Origin: Ailurus styani
Lineage: Eukaryota; Chordata; Mammalia; Carnivora; Ailuridae
Direction: 5' to 3'
Assembly (NCBI GenBank): GCA_002007465.1
Contig: LNAC01000102.1
Location: 673,703 to 737,702 of the forward strand
Length of the DNA: 64,000 nt
The notes beneath the pieces were generated by a model. That model searched no databases and was not told the DNA's origin. It saw nothing but the letters and a program-made list of their open reading frames with translations. This document shows, piece by piece, positions 1 to 10,320 of the stretch. The position numbers were made by a program, and so were the translations under genes. The stretch's first letter is position 1. Each line of letters opens with the position of its first letter.

Positions 1-120
1 GGAGGAAGCAGGCTTCCCACTGTGCAGGCAGCCCGATTCAGGGCTTGATCCCAGGACCCTGGGATCATGACCTGAGCCAAAGGCAGAGGCTTTAACCCAC
101 CAAGCCACCCAGGTGCCCCA
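1..120 (-). mobile_element. CAN-SINE, partial (cut by window edge)
   Basis: Reverse complement of a carnivore tRNA-derived SINE. The arm GGAGGAAGCAGGCTTCCCAC, the A/B-box region around GATCATGACCTGAGCC and the reversed head GCCACCCAGGTGCCCC are all readable. The poly-T tail lies outside the window. TTTAACCCACCAAGCC is the younger, mustelid-like head form. Confidence 0.93.
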
Positions 121-123
121 CTC

Positions 124-335
124 TTAGCAACTTTTAAATATGCAATACAATATTATTAACCACACTCATCATGCTATACATAACATCCACATGACTTATT
201 TTATAACTAAGAAATCTGTACCTTTGACTCCCTTCACCCATTTCACCTCCCAATCCCCCATTTCTGGCAACCACCAATCTGTCCTTTGTGTCTATGAATG
301 GACACCCCCATCCCCCATTTTTTTTTCACATGGAG
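124..335 (-). mobile_element. Old L1 3' end fragment
   Basis: Reads like the antisense 3' terminal region of an old mammalian L1: a block resembling ATATGCAATACAATATTATT, then the C-rich CCCATTTCTGGCAACCACCA block. It abuts the SINE at 1-120 directly. Assigned by phrase recognition, so the subfamily is not given. Confidence 0.6.
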
Positions 336-1839
336 ACATTGATTAGGCTTGTGGCTGTTCTGTGTAAAATATGACAGCTTCTGAGGAAATAATATATTTG
401 TAGATAGAGGAAGAAAAGAAAAGTATCGATTTCAGGAAAAGAGGGACTACTCAACAGAACAGTGAAAGGGAATTTAAGCCACTTGCTGTACTCAAAGGTT
501 TCTTGCTTAGTAACAGTGAGTGAATTCTCTTTAGAAAACTATTTCTACTTCATGTAAATTTTTAAAAAGCAGTTTCACAATGAAGTCATGAAAAATTGGC
601 AAATAGAGGCTAAAATGTAAGCAGAAACTACTGCCCTTTCAAGGTCTAACAGCACATGGCGGGGGGGGGGGGGGGGGGGGGGGCCNATCATCTCTTTGAG
701 GTGGCAGAAACTCTCTCATGGTGGATTTCAATTAAACAATTTCACGGTTTTTATGAGAAAAGACAGTCTGACACTTAATAGAGAATTAGACTATCAGAGT
801 CTGATAGTTTCCACTAGCAAAGTGCTATTGAAAGCAGCACTGGTTACATTTAAGCGATATTTTTAGTACCAGGTTTGTGGAGCAGTATAAAACTGAAGAC
901 TTAAAAAACTAAACAAAACAAAACAATTCTCATGGGTCAGAGCCAGGTTTTTTCTGGAAGACAGTCATACCACTTTTACCAAGTAGACTCAAAGTCACGG
1001 GCTGTGTGGAAGTGGTAAGACAGCCTGTGTTTAAAAATGGCAGGAAAAGGCTGGACCCAAGAGCTTGACCAGCCAGGCCCTGTTTCAGGGCAGGCCACAC
1101 CCCTCAAGTCATGACACAAAGGGCCCAGGGTATTTATTCTGAGATAATCAATTCTCCACTGGCAATCTTCTTCCTTGGGTCACATATGTGATCCCAAGAG
1201 TGTGAGCTCTGCAAACATTATTGGGCAGTATGCTGCAAGGGGAAAATCAGGTATTTCAAGGACTGCGATAACGAACTGTATCATTTCATCTTCTGCAGCA
1301 TTTCCCCCAGCTAGAGTGGCTTGTGAATTTCAGACTCTACCTGGATGGCCGCCATTTGCTTTATCTCCTTATTGTTCCTGGCTCTCTTCCCCTCCAGTTG
1401 ATCCTTCTTTAGTAGCCTAGACTCATATGTCTTTGATTTGCCCATATCCTCCTGCTCTTCCTTTCTGCTTCCTTTTTTTTCTTAAGGGTTTTCTTTGTTC
1501 AATTAACTAGTTAGGACTTCAAGAAGTGAACAGCAGTGGAGAACTGGAGAAGTAGAAAGTTGTAGCAAAGCCATTTAGGGCAAGAGTGGGGGACACTCCC
1601 TGTCTTGATGCTCCTTCTCTTCTTCGTTTCTCTTATTTCTCTGTCTTCTTCTTACACTTCAATCATCATCTCCTCTCCACTTACTCTCTTGTCTCTTTTT
1701 TTATCTTCTTACCTGTGACCAAGCCCTCCTTCCACAATTTCTCTTGTCCGGAAAGATGACAGCATGTTCAGTACACTTAAAATGTGATTATTGTTTGCTC
1801 AATTAAAGCAACATACCCTTCAGTGAGGGACTCAAGGGA
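336..1839. other. Unassigned sequence with a G-run artefact
   Basis: I recognise no gene or repeat family here. The stretch holds a 23-base G run with an ambiguous N (661-686), pyrimidine-rich patches near 1610-1720, and an A-rich run near 903-926. The 81-codon frame at 1175-1420 (+) resembles no family I know. Confidence 0.6.
661..686. repeat. Poly-G run ending in an N
   Basis: Twenty-three consecutive G, then CC and one N. A pure G run next to an ambiguous base is a common signature of an unresolved homopolymer or of dark-cycle base calls in assembly. Confidence 0.85.
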
Positions 1840-2195
1840 TTTCTTGGGAAAGGTATGGGGTGTGTAGGAATTGTCAGGCTCTACACCCATTCCAAGACCG
1901 CTGCCTTTCCCTGCGTGTGGAATTCGAGTTGGGTAAGCAGAAGTAACATCTATCACTTCCAGGTGGAACCTTTAAGGCCAGTGCACGCTTTGCCGGGCCC
2001 TCTTTCCCACTGCCATCATGACTGGCCACATTTCAGAAGGTGGCTGCCCACTCCCCCTGAGTCTGGGAAGGAGCATGACTTTGAGCCGTGGATACAGCTG
2101 ACTTTCTCTTTCTGACTTTCTTAAACCTTTCTTATTTTACGCCATTGAGATTCTTACTTGTTACTGCAGCATAATGTTGTTACAGCACAGGAGCT
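1840..2195 (+). mobile_element. Possible LTR-like or DNA-element tail
   Basis: The end of this stretch (GCCATTGAGATTCTTACTTG then TTACTGCAGCATAATG) resembles the 3' tail of old mammalian LTRs, where 'GCCACTGAG... TTGTTACTGCAGCATAA' is typical. The upstream part is too decayed to name. Confidence 0.35.
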
Positions 2196-2828
2196 GATAA
2201 CGAGAAAGACAGAATGACATGTTTCCTACTGAGTAACCCTCGTGGAAAATTTCCATTTGCACCATGAAATTGCAGCTTGCAACTCACTGAAATCAGGAAG
2301 GTAGGCCAGCGACAGAGGCTATTTTTAGTGCTTAGCACCTGAGTTTTGCTTGTGCTTCAGACAGGAAAGAACTATAGCAAATCAATTACTGTGCTGCTTG
2401 TGATATTTTCTTCCTACTCCTTACTCTCTGGCCCTCAGCTGGGCCAGGTGGTTCTTTACCTGTGATCTCGGGGAATAAGGGCACAGCTCTCTCCTTTACT
2501 GGTATGATGGAAACAAGGCAGAACTGTCCCTAATTGCCCACAGCACAGCTGAAACCAAGCTGTACCTCTAAGAAAGGCTTTCTGGAGGATTTGAGGGAAA
2601 TGGAAGGGAGATGCAACCCAAGAACTACTTACATTGCTGACCAGGCACGAGCCTGTTCTAGGAGCTCCTGGCTCTCCCCATCTCTCCAGATGCAATGGAA
2701 GCTTCTATGCCTGTGACACTCACCAACTCTTACACCACTCCCAGCATCAGAAATGCTAGAGGAATCTCCCTGCCTTAGACCAATGGCCCCAATGGGAAGG
2801 AAAATTTTCTCTTTTCCAACTTGCTTAC
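2196..2828. other. Unassigned sequence
   Basis: No recognisable gene or repeat. Open frames on both strands around 2456-2716 overlap one another and show no motif. Confidence 0.6.
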
Positions 2829-2844
2829 AAAATCCTTATATCTT

Positions 2845-3041
2845 TTTTTTTTTAAGATTTTATTTATTTATTTCACAGTGGGAGAGAGATCGCAAGGAGG
2901 CAGAGAGGCAGGCAGAGAGGGGGGGGGAAGCAGGCTCCCCGCCGAGCAGGGAGCCGGATGCGGGCCTCGATCCCAGGACCCTGAGATCATGACCTGAGCC
3001 GAAAGCAGAGGCTTTAACCCACTGAGCCACCCAGGTGCCCC
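2845..3041 (-). mobile_element. CAN-SINE with perfect 16-bp target-site duplication
   Basis: Complete antisense SINE: poly-T, TTTAAGATTTTATTTATTTA, a GA-rich arm, GATCATGACCTGAGCC and GAGCCACCCAGGTGCCCC. It is flanked by AAAATCCTTATATCTT at 2829-2844 and 3042-3057. The identical duplications and young head sequence argue for recent insertion. Confidence 0.96.
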
Positions 3042-3188
3042 AAAATCCTTATATCTTATCTCAGGCCTGATCATTCTGAGCATATCTGCTCCTTTCAAGG
3101 AAGCTGAATCCTCACCTTCATGTACCATGGTCTGACCCTATGGCCCCAACAAGACAATCACACAATTGTATTAGAAAGGAGAAAACAG

Positions 3189-3398
3189 GGCGCCTGGGTG
3201 GCTCAGTGGGTTAAAGCCTCTGCTTTCAGCTCAGGTCATGATCTCAGCGTCCTGGGATCGAGGCCCGCATCGGGCTCTCTGCTCGGCGGGGAGCCTGCTT
3301 CCTCCTCTCCCTGTCTCTCTGCCTGCCTCTCTGCCTACTTGTAATCTCTCTCTCTGTGTCAAATAAATAAATAAAAAATCTTAAAAAAAAAAAAAAAA
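3189..3398 (+). mobile_element. CAN-SINE, young, 16-bp target-site duplication
   Basis: Full-length sense SINE: GGCGCCTGGGTGGCTCAGTG head, CT-rich arm, AAATAAATAAATAAAAAATC and a 17-base-class poly-A. Flanking copies of AGAAAGGAGAAAACAG lie at 3173-3188 and 3399-3414 and are identical. Confidence 0.96.
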
Positions 3399-3414
3399 AG
3401 AAAGGAGAAAACAG

Positions 3415-3555
3415 ACTCTGCTATGGCAACAAACAACCTAGACCTCAGAAAGTGGTTCATAGTTCAGAAAAGTCTTTCATGTGGCCTGTTATTGGCATTC
3501 GGGAAATCTTTTGATCATGCTTCTGTAGTGTTTAGTTTTTAGAATTAATTGAAAT
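3415..3555. other. Unassigned sequence
   Basis: Nothing recognised. Confidence 0.5.
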
Positions 3556-4075
3556 TTATTAATTTCAGACATTTCCTCTTACCTTGTCTGACAAAATCCT
3601 ATTACTTTAAGTGTCAGTTTCTCTGTGAAGCCTTCCCTGGTTCTAAGCAAAGTGAATTCTTCCATTCTGGGTAATTCTGCAGCACTATCCTCCATGCCTT
3701 TTTTTTTTTTTAAAGATTTTATTTATTATTTATTTGATACAGAGAGAGAGAGATTACAAGTAGGCAGAGAGGAAGGCAGAGAGAGGAGGAAGCAGGGAGC
3801 CCAATGCGGGACTCGATCCCAAGACCCTGAGATCATGACCTGAGCCGAAGGCAGAGGCTTTAACCCACTGAGCCACCCAGGCGCCCCAACTTCCATGCCT
3901 TTTTGACAAAATTATTTATCTTATTATATTGTGATTTGCCTCTCTCCATTTTCTGAAAGATACCCTCCTGAGGACAGGAATTAGGTATTTTTTTCTGCCT
4001 AGCACAGTACTTGGAACGAAGGAGCCTTGCAATAGAAATCACCGCATGGATAGTTGACATTAATGATGTCATTAT
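3556..4075 (+). mobile_element. L2 3' region, split by a SINE
   Basis: Sense L2-like phrases include GTGAAGCCTTCCCTGG before the SINE. After it come CCTGAGGACAGGAATTAGG and GCCTAGCACAGTACTTGG, the classic 3' end of L2. The SINE at 3705-3891 interrupts it. Confidence 0.75.
3705..3891 (-). mobile_element. CAN-SINE inserted in L2
   Basis: Antisense SINE starting with poly-T and TAAAGATTTTATTTATT and ending in GAGCCACCCAGGCGCCCC. Target-site duplication TCCATGCCTTTTT appears on the left from 3691, merging into the poly-T, and on the right at 3892-3904. Confidence 0.95.
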
Positions 4076-4366
4076 TTCCCCGATTCATTCTTGGATCGTG
4101 CATGTATGTTTCTGTCCTATGGGGCTGTAGAATATAGTTATTTTATATACATATATAAATGTGGTTACATATATATATATAGTTATAGATGTAGTCTGCG
4201 AAGTGTCACATGTAAAGGGATATGTTCAGAATGGTCCACATTGAACCTCTCAATATAGTTCATGGATTGATACATACAAAAGTTCAACTGGAAGCTCGAT
4301 GTTCTTATTTGCCAAATAAGGCTTCCCATATCCTGTAGTAGTAACCTCATATTTACCCCTGAGCCA
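4076..4366. other. Unassigned sequence with a short (TA)n patch
   Basis: An AT-rich imperfect dinucleotide stretch lies near 4137-4190. Nothing else is recognised. Confidence 0.55.
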
Positions 4367-4382
4367 CTCCTTTCATATTTTA

Positions 4383-4570
4383 TTTTTTAAAAGATTTTTA
4401 TTTATTTATTTGAGAGAGAGAGTGAGAGAGAGCATGAGAGGGGAGAAGGTCAGAGGGAGAAGCAGACTCCCCATGGAGCTGGGAGCCCGATGTGGGACTC
4501 AATCCCGGGACTCCGGGATCATGACCTGAGCCGAAGGCAGTCGCCTAACCAACTGAGCCACCCAGGTGCC
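4383..4570 (-). mobile_element. Older-type CAN-SINE, 16-bp target-site duplication
   Basis: Antisense SINE with the older body (GGCAGTCGCCTAACCAACTG instead of TTTAACCCACTGAG). Flanked by CTCCTTTCATATTTTA at 4367-4382 and 4571-4586. Confidence 0.93.
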
Positions 4571-4586
4571 CTCCTTTCATATTTTA

Positions 4587-5405
4587 AATTAGAACTTTTT
4601 AAAACACCTTTTTTTTTTCCTTAAAGGCACACAACACAGTCTTATTATATACTTAACCTGGTAGTTCGAGGTATTTTTAGTATGAAATAAAGGAAATAGA
4701 TGGACGATTTTTTTTTCTTGACAGGGATTTTTAAGCTCACATGATAAATCAGCATTTGCAACATATTTCTTCATCTGAGTTCTCCTTTTCTGGTTTCACC
4801 CCTATTTCTTGTGAGATGAACACGGTAAACTTTGCTGAAAACCAAAAAGAGAGAGTAGCAGATTTTAACTGAGTTATTGTAGAATTGCATGACTACATAC
4901 CCCCTCTTTTATTTGTAGTGGTATTTTGTCATTTGTCAGCCCCTGGAAATATCCTTTTTTTCTCCCATAAGTCAAAAATGACTTCTTTTAGGGCATATAG
5001 GATAAGTTGTAATAACACATTTCATAGCTCTAAATAATTCTCTTCTATCAATGTACACAGTGAATGTTATTAATGGTAAAGTCTTTGCATGGGTTCTGAG
5101 AATAACCAATAACTCAACTTGTCAGCATTTTGATAACTACAGGCTTCAATTTAACATGAAGAAATATAGGATTCAGTTTAGCAGTTTCAAAAGCAATGAA
5201 TACAAATGATGAAATCTCTTCTTTCAGGCAAAGAGACTGAAAATGATTATACATAGACACTTATTTCTAATAATGTCATTTCAATTTACTTCTCAGTTGC
5301 CTGATATTAGAAGTATTTGTCCAGGAATTGTATGAGAATTTAGTCGTTATTTCAGAGCTCCTGGCCCAATCTCAGGGACCAACTGAAAATCTTATCAACA
5401 ACTGA
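4587..5405. other. Unassigned AT-rich sequence
   Basis: No gene or repeat recognised. Open frames are short and lack motifs. Confidence 0.55.
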
Positions 5406-5539
5406 GAGGCAATGCTTCTCATCCCTTTCCTACACTCTTATCTCCTCTCTCTCTCTTCCCTTCCAAGTTTATTTCAAACTCTCCCAGAAATAGTCCTCCT
5501 TCAGATGGGAACTAACCATGATGTCAGGATGATTGTCAC

Positions 5540-6215
5540 CTCATGTGGCTTTTTGTCTGGTCCCTTCTTCCATCCTCACACCCTTCAAAATTCAGATCAG
5601 GCCTCCTTTTTCTAAAAATTCCCTCTGTCTTCCCTCAAACACCCTCAGCCTGGGTGCATGAGAAGAAACAGGTGTTCTCAGATGTCCAAGCTACATCCCG
5701 GCCAGGAAGGAATGCAAGGCCACCACCTGGAATGGGCAAACCATTACCAGGCTGCTCTTCTCACTCATAAGGCCATTCCTCCGATCCGGAAAGGCTTCTA
5801 ATCCCATTGTGATGCCATTGCTAGGTGCTGCCTGCCCCTCCCAACTTCCCCCAGCTGCAGCTGCAGCTCCTCAGAGCCTTGGGAAGAGTTAAGAGACAGC
5901 ACGCACTTCAATGCTCTCTTCCTGGAAGATTCCCCAAGAGCCTAATTTAGCCAGCACCAAGTGTTGCTTGATGTATGGTGTTAGTCCCACACCTGCCTTA
6001 CAAGGTTGCCCTTTGCCATAGTTCCATGCACCTTGTGTTTCCCTTCCTTACCCATCTCTATTGTCATCATCTGGATACACCTCAGGTGGCATTTTGGGCC
6101 ACGAGCTCCCTGAGGGAAGGTACCACATTATCTACTTCATCATATCCAGAAAGCCTGGCATGGTGATAGAAAGTCTCAATAAGTACCAATAAATGAATGG
6201 CTGAATGTTCAAAAA
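5540..6215 (+). mobile_element. L2 3' region, fragmented
   Basis: The part near 5560-5650 (CCTTCAAAATTCAGATCAGG, then a ...TTCCCTCTGTCTTCC block) and the part near 6085-6200 (CACGAGCTCCCTGAGGGAAG, AGCCTGGCATGGTGATAG, AATAAATGAATGGCTGAATG) are L2-like in sense order. The middle (about 5680-5950) does not match and may be an old insertion. Confidence 0.6.
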
Positions 6216-6303
6216 TTACAGCAATACCAGAAATGTTGGCTTGGGTACTTCTTTTCTACATTTCTAGATTTCTGGCATCCATTTTCCAATGGCATTCTAT
6301 TTT

Positions 6304-6515
6304 TTTTTAAACAGTTTACTTTTTTTTTAAAGATTTTATTTATTTATTTGACAGAGATAGCGAGAGAGGGAATAAAAGCAGGGGGAGCGGCAGAGGGAGA
6401 GAGAAGCAGGCTTCCTGATGAGAGGGAGCCCAGTGTGGGGCTCGATCTCAGGACCCTGAGATCATGACCTGAGCCCAAGGCAGACACTTAACGACTGAGC
6501 CACCCAGGCGCCCTG
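6304..6515 (-). mobile_element. CAN-SINE with 17-bp near-identical target-site duplication
   Basis: Antisense SINE, older body (CAGACACTTAACGACTGAGC). The flanks CAATGG[C/G]ATTCTATTTT at 6287-6303 and 6516-6532 differ by one base. The poly-T is split by AAACAGTTTAC, so the tail region carries an extra short insertion or decayed A-run. Confidence 0.94.
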
Positions 6516-6532
6516 CAATGGGATTCTATTTT

Positions 6533-7044
6533 GCCTGTAACGTCATCTCTGACATAAAAAGAGCAGGCCCACTACAGTGAGGACCAGGGACTGTCCTGGA
6601 ACTGTTCATCAGTGTAGCAGATTTTCAAGCCACCAGCTTGTTGCCATTGAGGACAGCATTAGCAACACCTCGTTCTAGAGTGTTTCTATCATACAGCTAC
6701 GATGCAACAAAACTACCTCAAAAGCACACATGATAGTAAAATGTAGTGAAATAATTAGGAAGTGGAAGGATTTAAGTGCTTATCATCTTAGTTTTTCATA
6801 GAATTTATTTCATTTTAAGTTGAATAGAATTTTTAATAATTGCCCTATATAGTAGCTGGCTGGTAAAATTCCTGATAATGTAATAATTTTCTCTCATGAA
6901 AGGAGCTGGTTTCAGAAACCACTGGATAGGACTTTTCTCGACTGGCCTTCAGTACCAAACCTTCCCCGTCCAAACTTGAACCCACTCAGGATCACTTTGC
7001 TTCTCCCTTGCTAGCATTTTCAACCCCATATATCTGCTCTTTGA
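6533..7044. other. Unassigned sequence
   Basis: Nothing recognised. AT-rich. Confidence 0.55.
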
Positions 7045-7060
7045 TTGAAACAACTGGTTG

Positions 7061-7257
7061 GGGGTGCCTGGGTGGCTCAATGGGTTAAAGCCTCTACCTT
7101 CAGCTCAGGTCATGATCTCAGGGTCCTGGGATTGAGCCCCACATCGGGCTGTCTGCTCAGTGGGGAGCCTGTTTCCTCCTCTCTCTCTGCCTGCCTCTCT
7201 GCCTACTTGTGATCTCTCTCTGTGTCAAATAAATAAATAAAATCTTAAAAAAATAGT
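7061..7257 (+). mobile_element. CAN-SINE, 16-bp target-site duplication
   Basis: Sense SINE with GTGCCTGGGTGGCTCAATGG head, CTGCCTACTTGTGATCTC arm and AAATAAATAAATAAAATC tail. Perfect flanks TTGAAACAACTGGTTG at 7045-7060 and 7258-7273. Confidence 0.96.
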
Positions 7258-7273
7258 TTGAAACAACTGGTTG

Positions 7274-9620
7274 CTTCGGTTAGTGGCAGAGAAGTACACA
7301 GATTTATAAAAAAGAACAGACAGGCTGGAAAGAAGATTGGGACATTTTTTAACTTTTCAAAACCTAGAGCCTTTTACTAAGTATCTTAAGTTGTAGGCGA
7401 TAGCCTGCTTCAATTTACTATTTTTGTATTTGCCACCACAAGGCATTTCTGTGCCTCACCACCTCCCAAGTCCTGCTTGGTTTCAGTCAGTCACTCTCTA
7501 TCTAACTCTATTTTCTAGACTGTAGATCACCTTTTCAACCTTCTAGAATGTACAAACAAGCTTTAACGTCCCACTTCAAACTAGAATTGTGTCCTGATTT
7601 CTGGAGGAAAGGTGAGGATTCCACCACCATTACTTACTCCTACTACCCCACCAACCAAATCAAATTTGCTCTTTTTATTTTTTTAATCACAGCAAAAAAA
7701 CCCCAAAAAACAAAAAAACCCTGAACAGCCCTCTATGGACCTTCGTTTTGTGAATAGCTTAATGAATATAGTGAATATTTTCATTACCCTTTTATATATC
7801 CACTTCAGCCTGTTCTTGATGACTAGTGCTCAGGAATCATACCCATTTAGTTTTCTTTGCCTCTTCCTCTGGAAAAATCACGCGCAGCTCTACAAATGTC
7901 TTTTCCTAGCTGCAGGGGATGGGGGTCTTCACAAGGAACTGATTGATAGGTGTAGAATCATGCTCGTGGGCGGCAATATAGGAAACAATCGATCTTAGAG
8001 CGGAATTCCTCATTAAAGAGTAGTCATGATGATGATCTTAATGCTTTCGAGCTCCTGGCATGGTCCTAGCACATCACGCATGCCCCACAGCCTCTGTGGA
8101 GACTGTGCCAAGACACGCTCAAAAAGCCACAGTCGTTGTATCTTTTTAAATGTATTTTCTAAGTTATGAATACATGACGCATAAACAAATTCTAGCTATT
8201 TTGTTCATTATGAGTAATGAAACAATATTTCAGTTGCCTTATCCTTGAAAACAGTAACAACCATTAGGGTTTATTTCTAAATGTTTAATTCATCGCCACA
8301 GTCATCATCATCTGGGCTACAGATGGCAGACCTACTTCCTAAAACTCTATTTCTAAGTGAACGGCGTTTCCCTGAACAATTCTGTAGAGAGAACATACAG
8401 TATTTACATTCCTCTCAGTTCTTCTTTGCATTTTGCCCAAATTCACAAGCATATTTGGGATGAGAATGATGTTGCTAAAGAGTAAGTGTATTCTCTCAAA
8501 TGGTTAAGGGGAAAAACTAAACTAGACTAGAGGAAAAACCCTTTTAGAGAGATTCTTTTGGTTGGGTTGCCTTTTTTTTTTTTTTTTAATTTACATATAG
8601 CTTACTCAGTCCTTTTGTAAGAGCACACTTATCATTTCCATCCCGATTTTCTTTGCTCATAAATACCTGACCAAACATAATTCACTTAATTAACAGCTCT
8701 CTAAATAGATTGAGTTTGCTGCCTTAGGGGACAGACACTGGAGACCCAAAACTACTGAGTTGTCTGGCAAAGCTCCAGAAAGGCCTGATCACATGCTTGG
8801 ACTAAAGAAATAGAACAGACCGAATTGCAAATGACAGTAGCAGAGACCCAGGCCACCAGGCACAGGAGCGAGGGGATGGAGAGGAGGTGAGCGTACCCCT
8901 GTCTTCCTTGTCTAAAAGGCCAGTGGTAGGCACAATATTTATGAATTCTAGTGATATGCACAGACAAATCCACAAAGCTCAAAAATCACACAGGCAGATG
9001 TTCGTCAAGCCAACTTACTGGAATTTCCGGAAATTACATTTCAGTCATTTGACATGAGCCTTTGGTCGCTGGAGGTATGAAACATATAAATAGAAATTAA
9101 AAAAAAATAAAACAGACAAAACAAAGTTGATGGAAACCAGCAAATTAATGAGTTTCCTGGGCTGACAGAAACTTATGCTGTCTATAGCATGAGCACTGGA
9201 GCTACATTTCTGAGGTTTGGAGGTTTCATGCTAACAGTGCAGATTTGGGGACCGCAGGAGACCTGGGGCAAAGGTGGTTGAATTATGACTTCATGGTCTT
9301 AGAGAGCAGTTACAAATTTCATCCAGCTGAGGTTAAAGTGGGCCACATGCATTGGGAGCTTGAAATGTTTGTGACTGTTAATTACAGATTTTGATCTGCA
9401 CTTCAGGTCTCTGTATCTCAACTCCTAGGTTAACATGATACTTGACCAACAAAGAGTAACCAGAGGGAAAATTAATATACTTTAAAAGATGGATTACCCC
9501 ATTTAAGTGATTGCCTGTAGTAAACAGTTAAATGTTGCCGTATGGTTATCTTTTCTCATGTCAGCCCCCGAAAGCATCCTGATGGTAGAGCTCAGGCTTT
9601 GCTTCTAACTCACGAAATAT
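7274..9620. other. Unassigned, repeat-poor sequence
   Basis: No family recognised over about 2.3 kb. It contains A-rich runs (about 7695-7720), a poly-T run (about 8572-8587) and an 87-codon frame at 7735-7998 (+). That frame has no domain I recognise and no splice or promoter context, so I do not call it a gene. Confidence 0.5.
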
Positions 9621-9629
9621 GACACACCT

Positions 9630-9730
9630 GACTTCATGTATTCAACCCCGATATTTACTAAGCACCTATTCTGGGACAAGCATAGTGCTAGGCAATGTGC
9701 TACCAGCGAAAGCAGCAAATTACAAAAACT
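9630..9730. mobile_element. MIR or antisense L2 fragment
   Basis: TTTACTAAGCACCTATTCTG followed by AGCATAGTGCTAGGCAATGT is the phrase shared by sense MIR and antisense L2 3' ends. It is too short to decide between them. Confidence 0.5.
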
Positions 9731-10184
9731 TTGAATGGACATGGAAAAAGGAGTGTAGAAATACAAACTGTATGCTGAGATTTTGCGAAGAAGCTTGTGG
9801 CTAAACAGTGTTGGCCTTAGAGTGGGGCGAGGGTCACAAGCTCTTGTGCTTAGCTCCCAAGTTGTTCTTTTTAAAAATAAACTCAGTATCTTGAATTAGG
9901 AGATTATACACACACACAATTCCTATTTCTATTTCTCTCAAAAAATCAGAAAATCTGGGCCAGTATCTCTGCAAGGCCACAAGCCCCTGGATGTGGATAG
10001 TGATCCTTATTAAGGCAACTAACTGAGCTCTCCATTTCACCCAGTCTTCGCAGTAGTGAAGGAGTAAATAAATGCCTGCTGCCATTACACCCATGGCTTC
10101 TCCCATTTATCCTCCCTGCCTGGCCCAAAAGAGACTTGGCTCTCTGTCTTAGAATTCTGCATGAAGGTTGTCTTCAATCCTCAG

Positions 10185-10320
10185 GATAAGAGTACCACAT
10201 AGTGTTGGTGTGAAGATCAAACAACCCTGGGAAAGTACTGGCTACATAATAAGTGCTATACGTGTGCGAGCTATTGTCGTTATCTTATTATTAAATACAT
10301 AAATATTATACAATTAACTG
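10185..10320 (-). mobile_element. MIR fragment
   Basis: Resembles reverse-complement MIR: GTGTTGGTGTGAAGATCAAA, AAAGTACTGGCTACATAATA, AGTGCTATACG... and an ATTGTCGTTATCTTATTATT tail. Confidence 0.55.
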
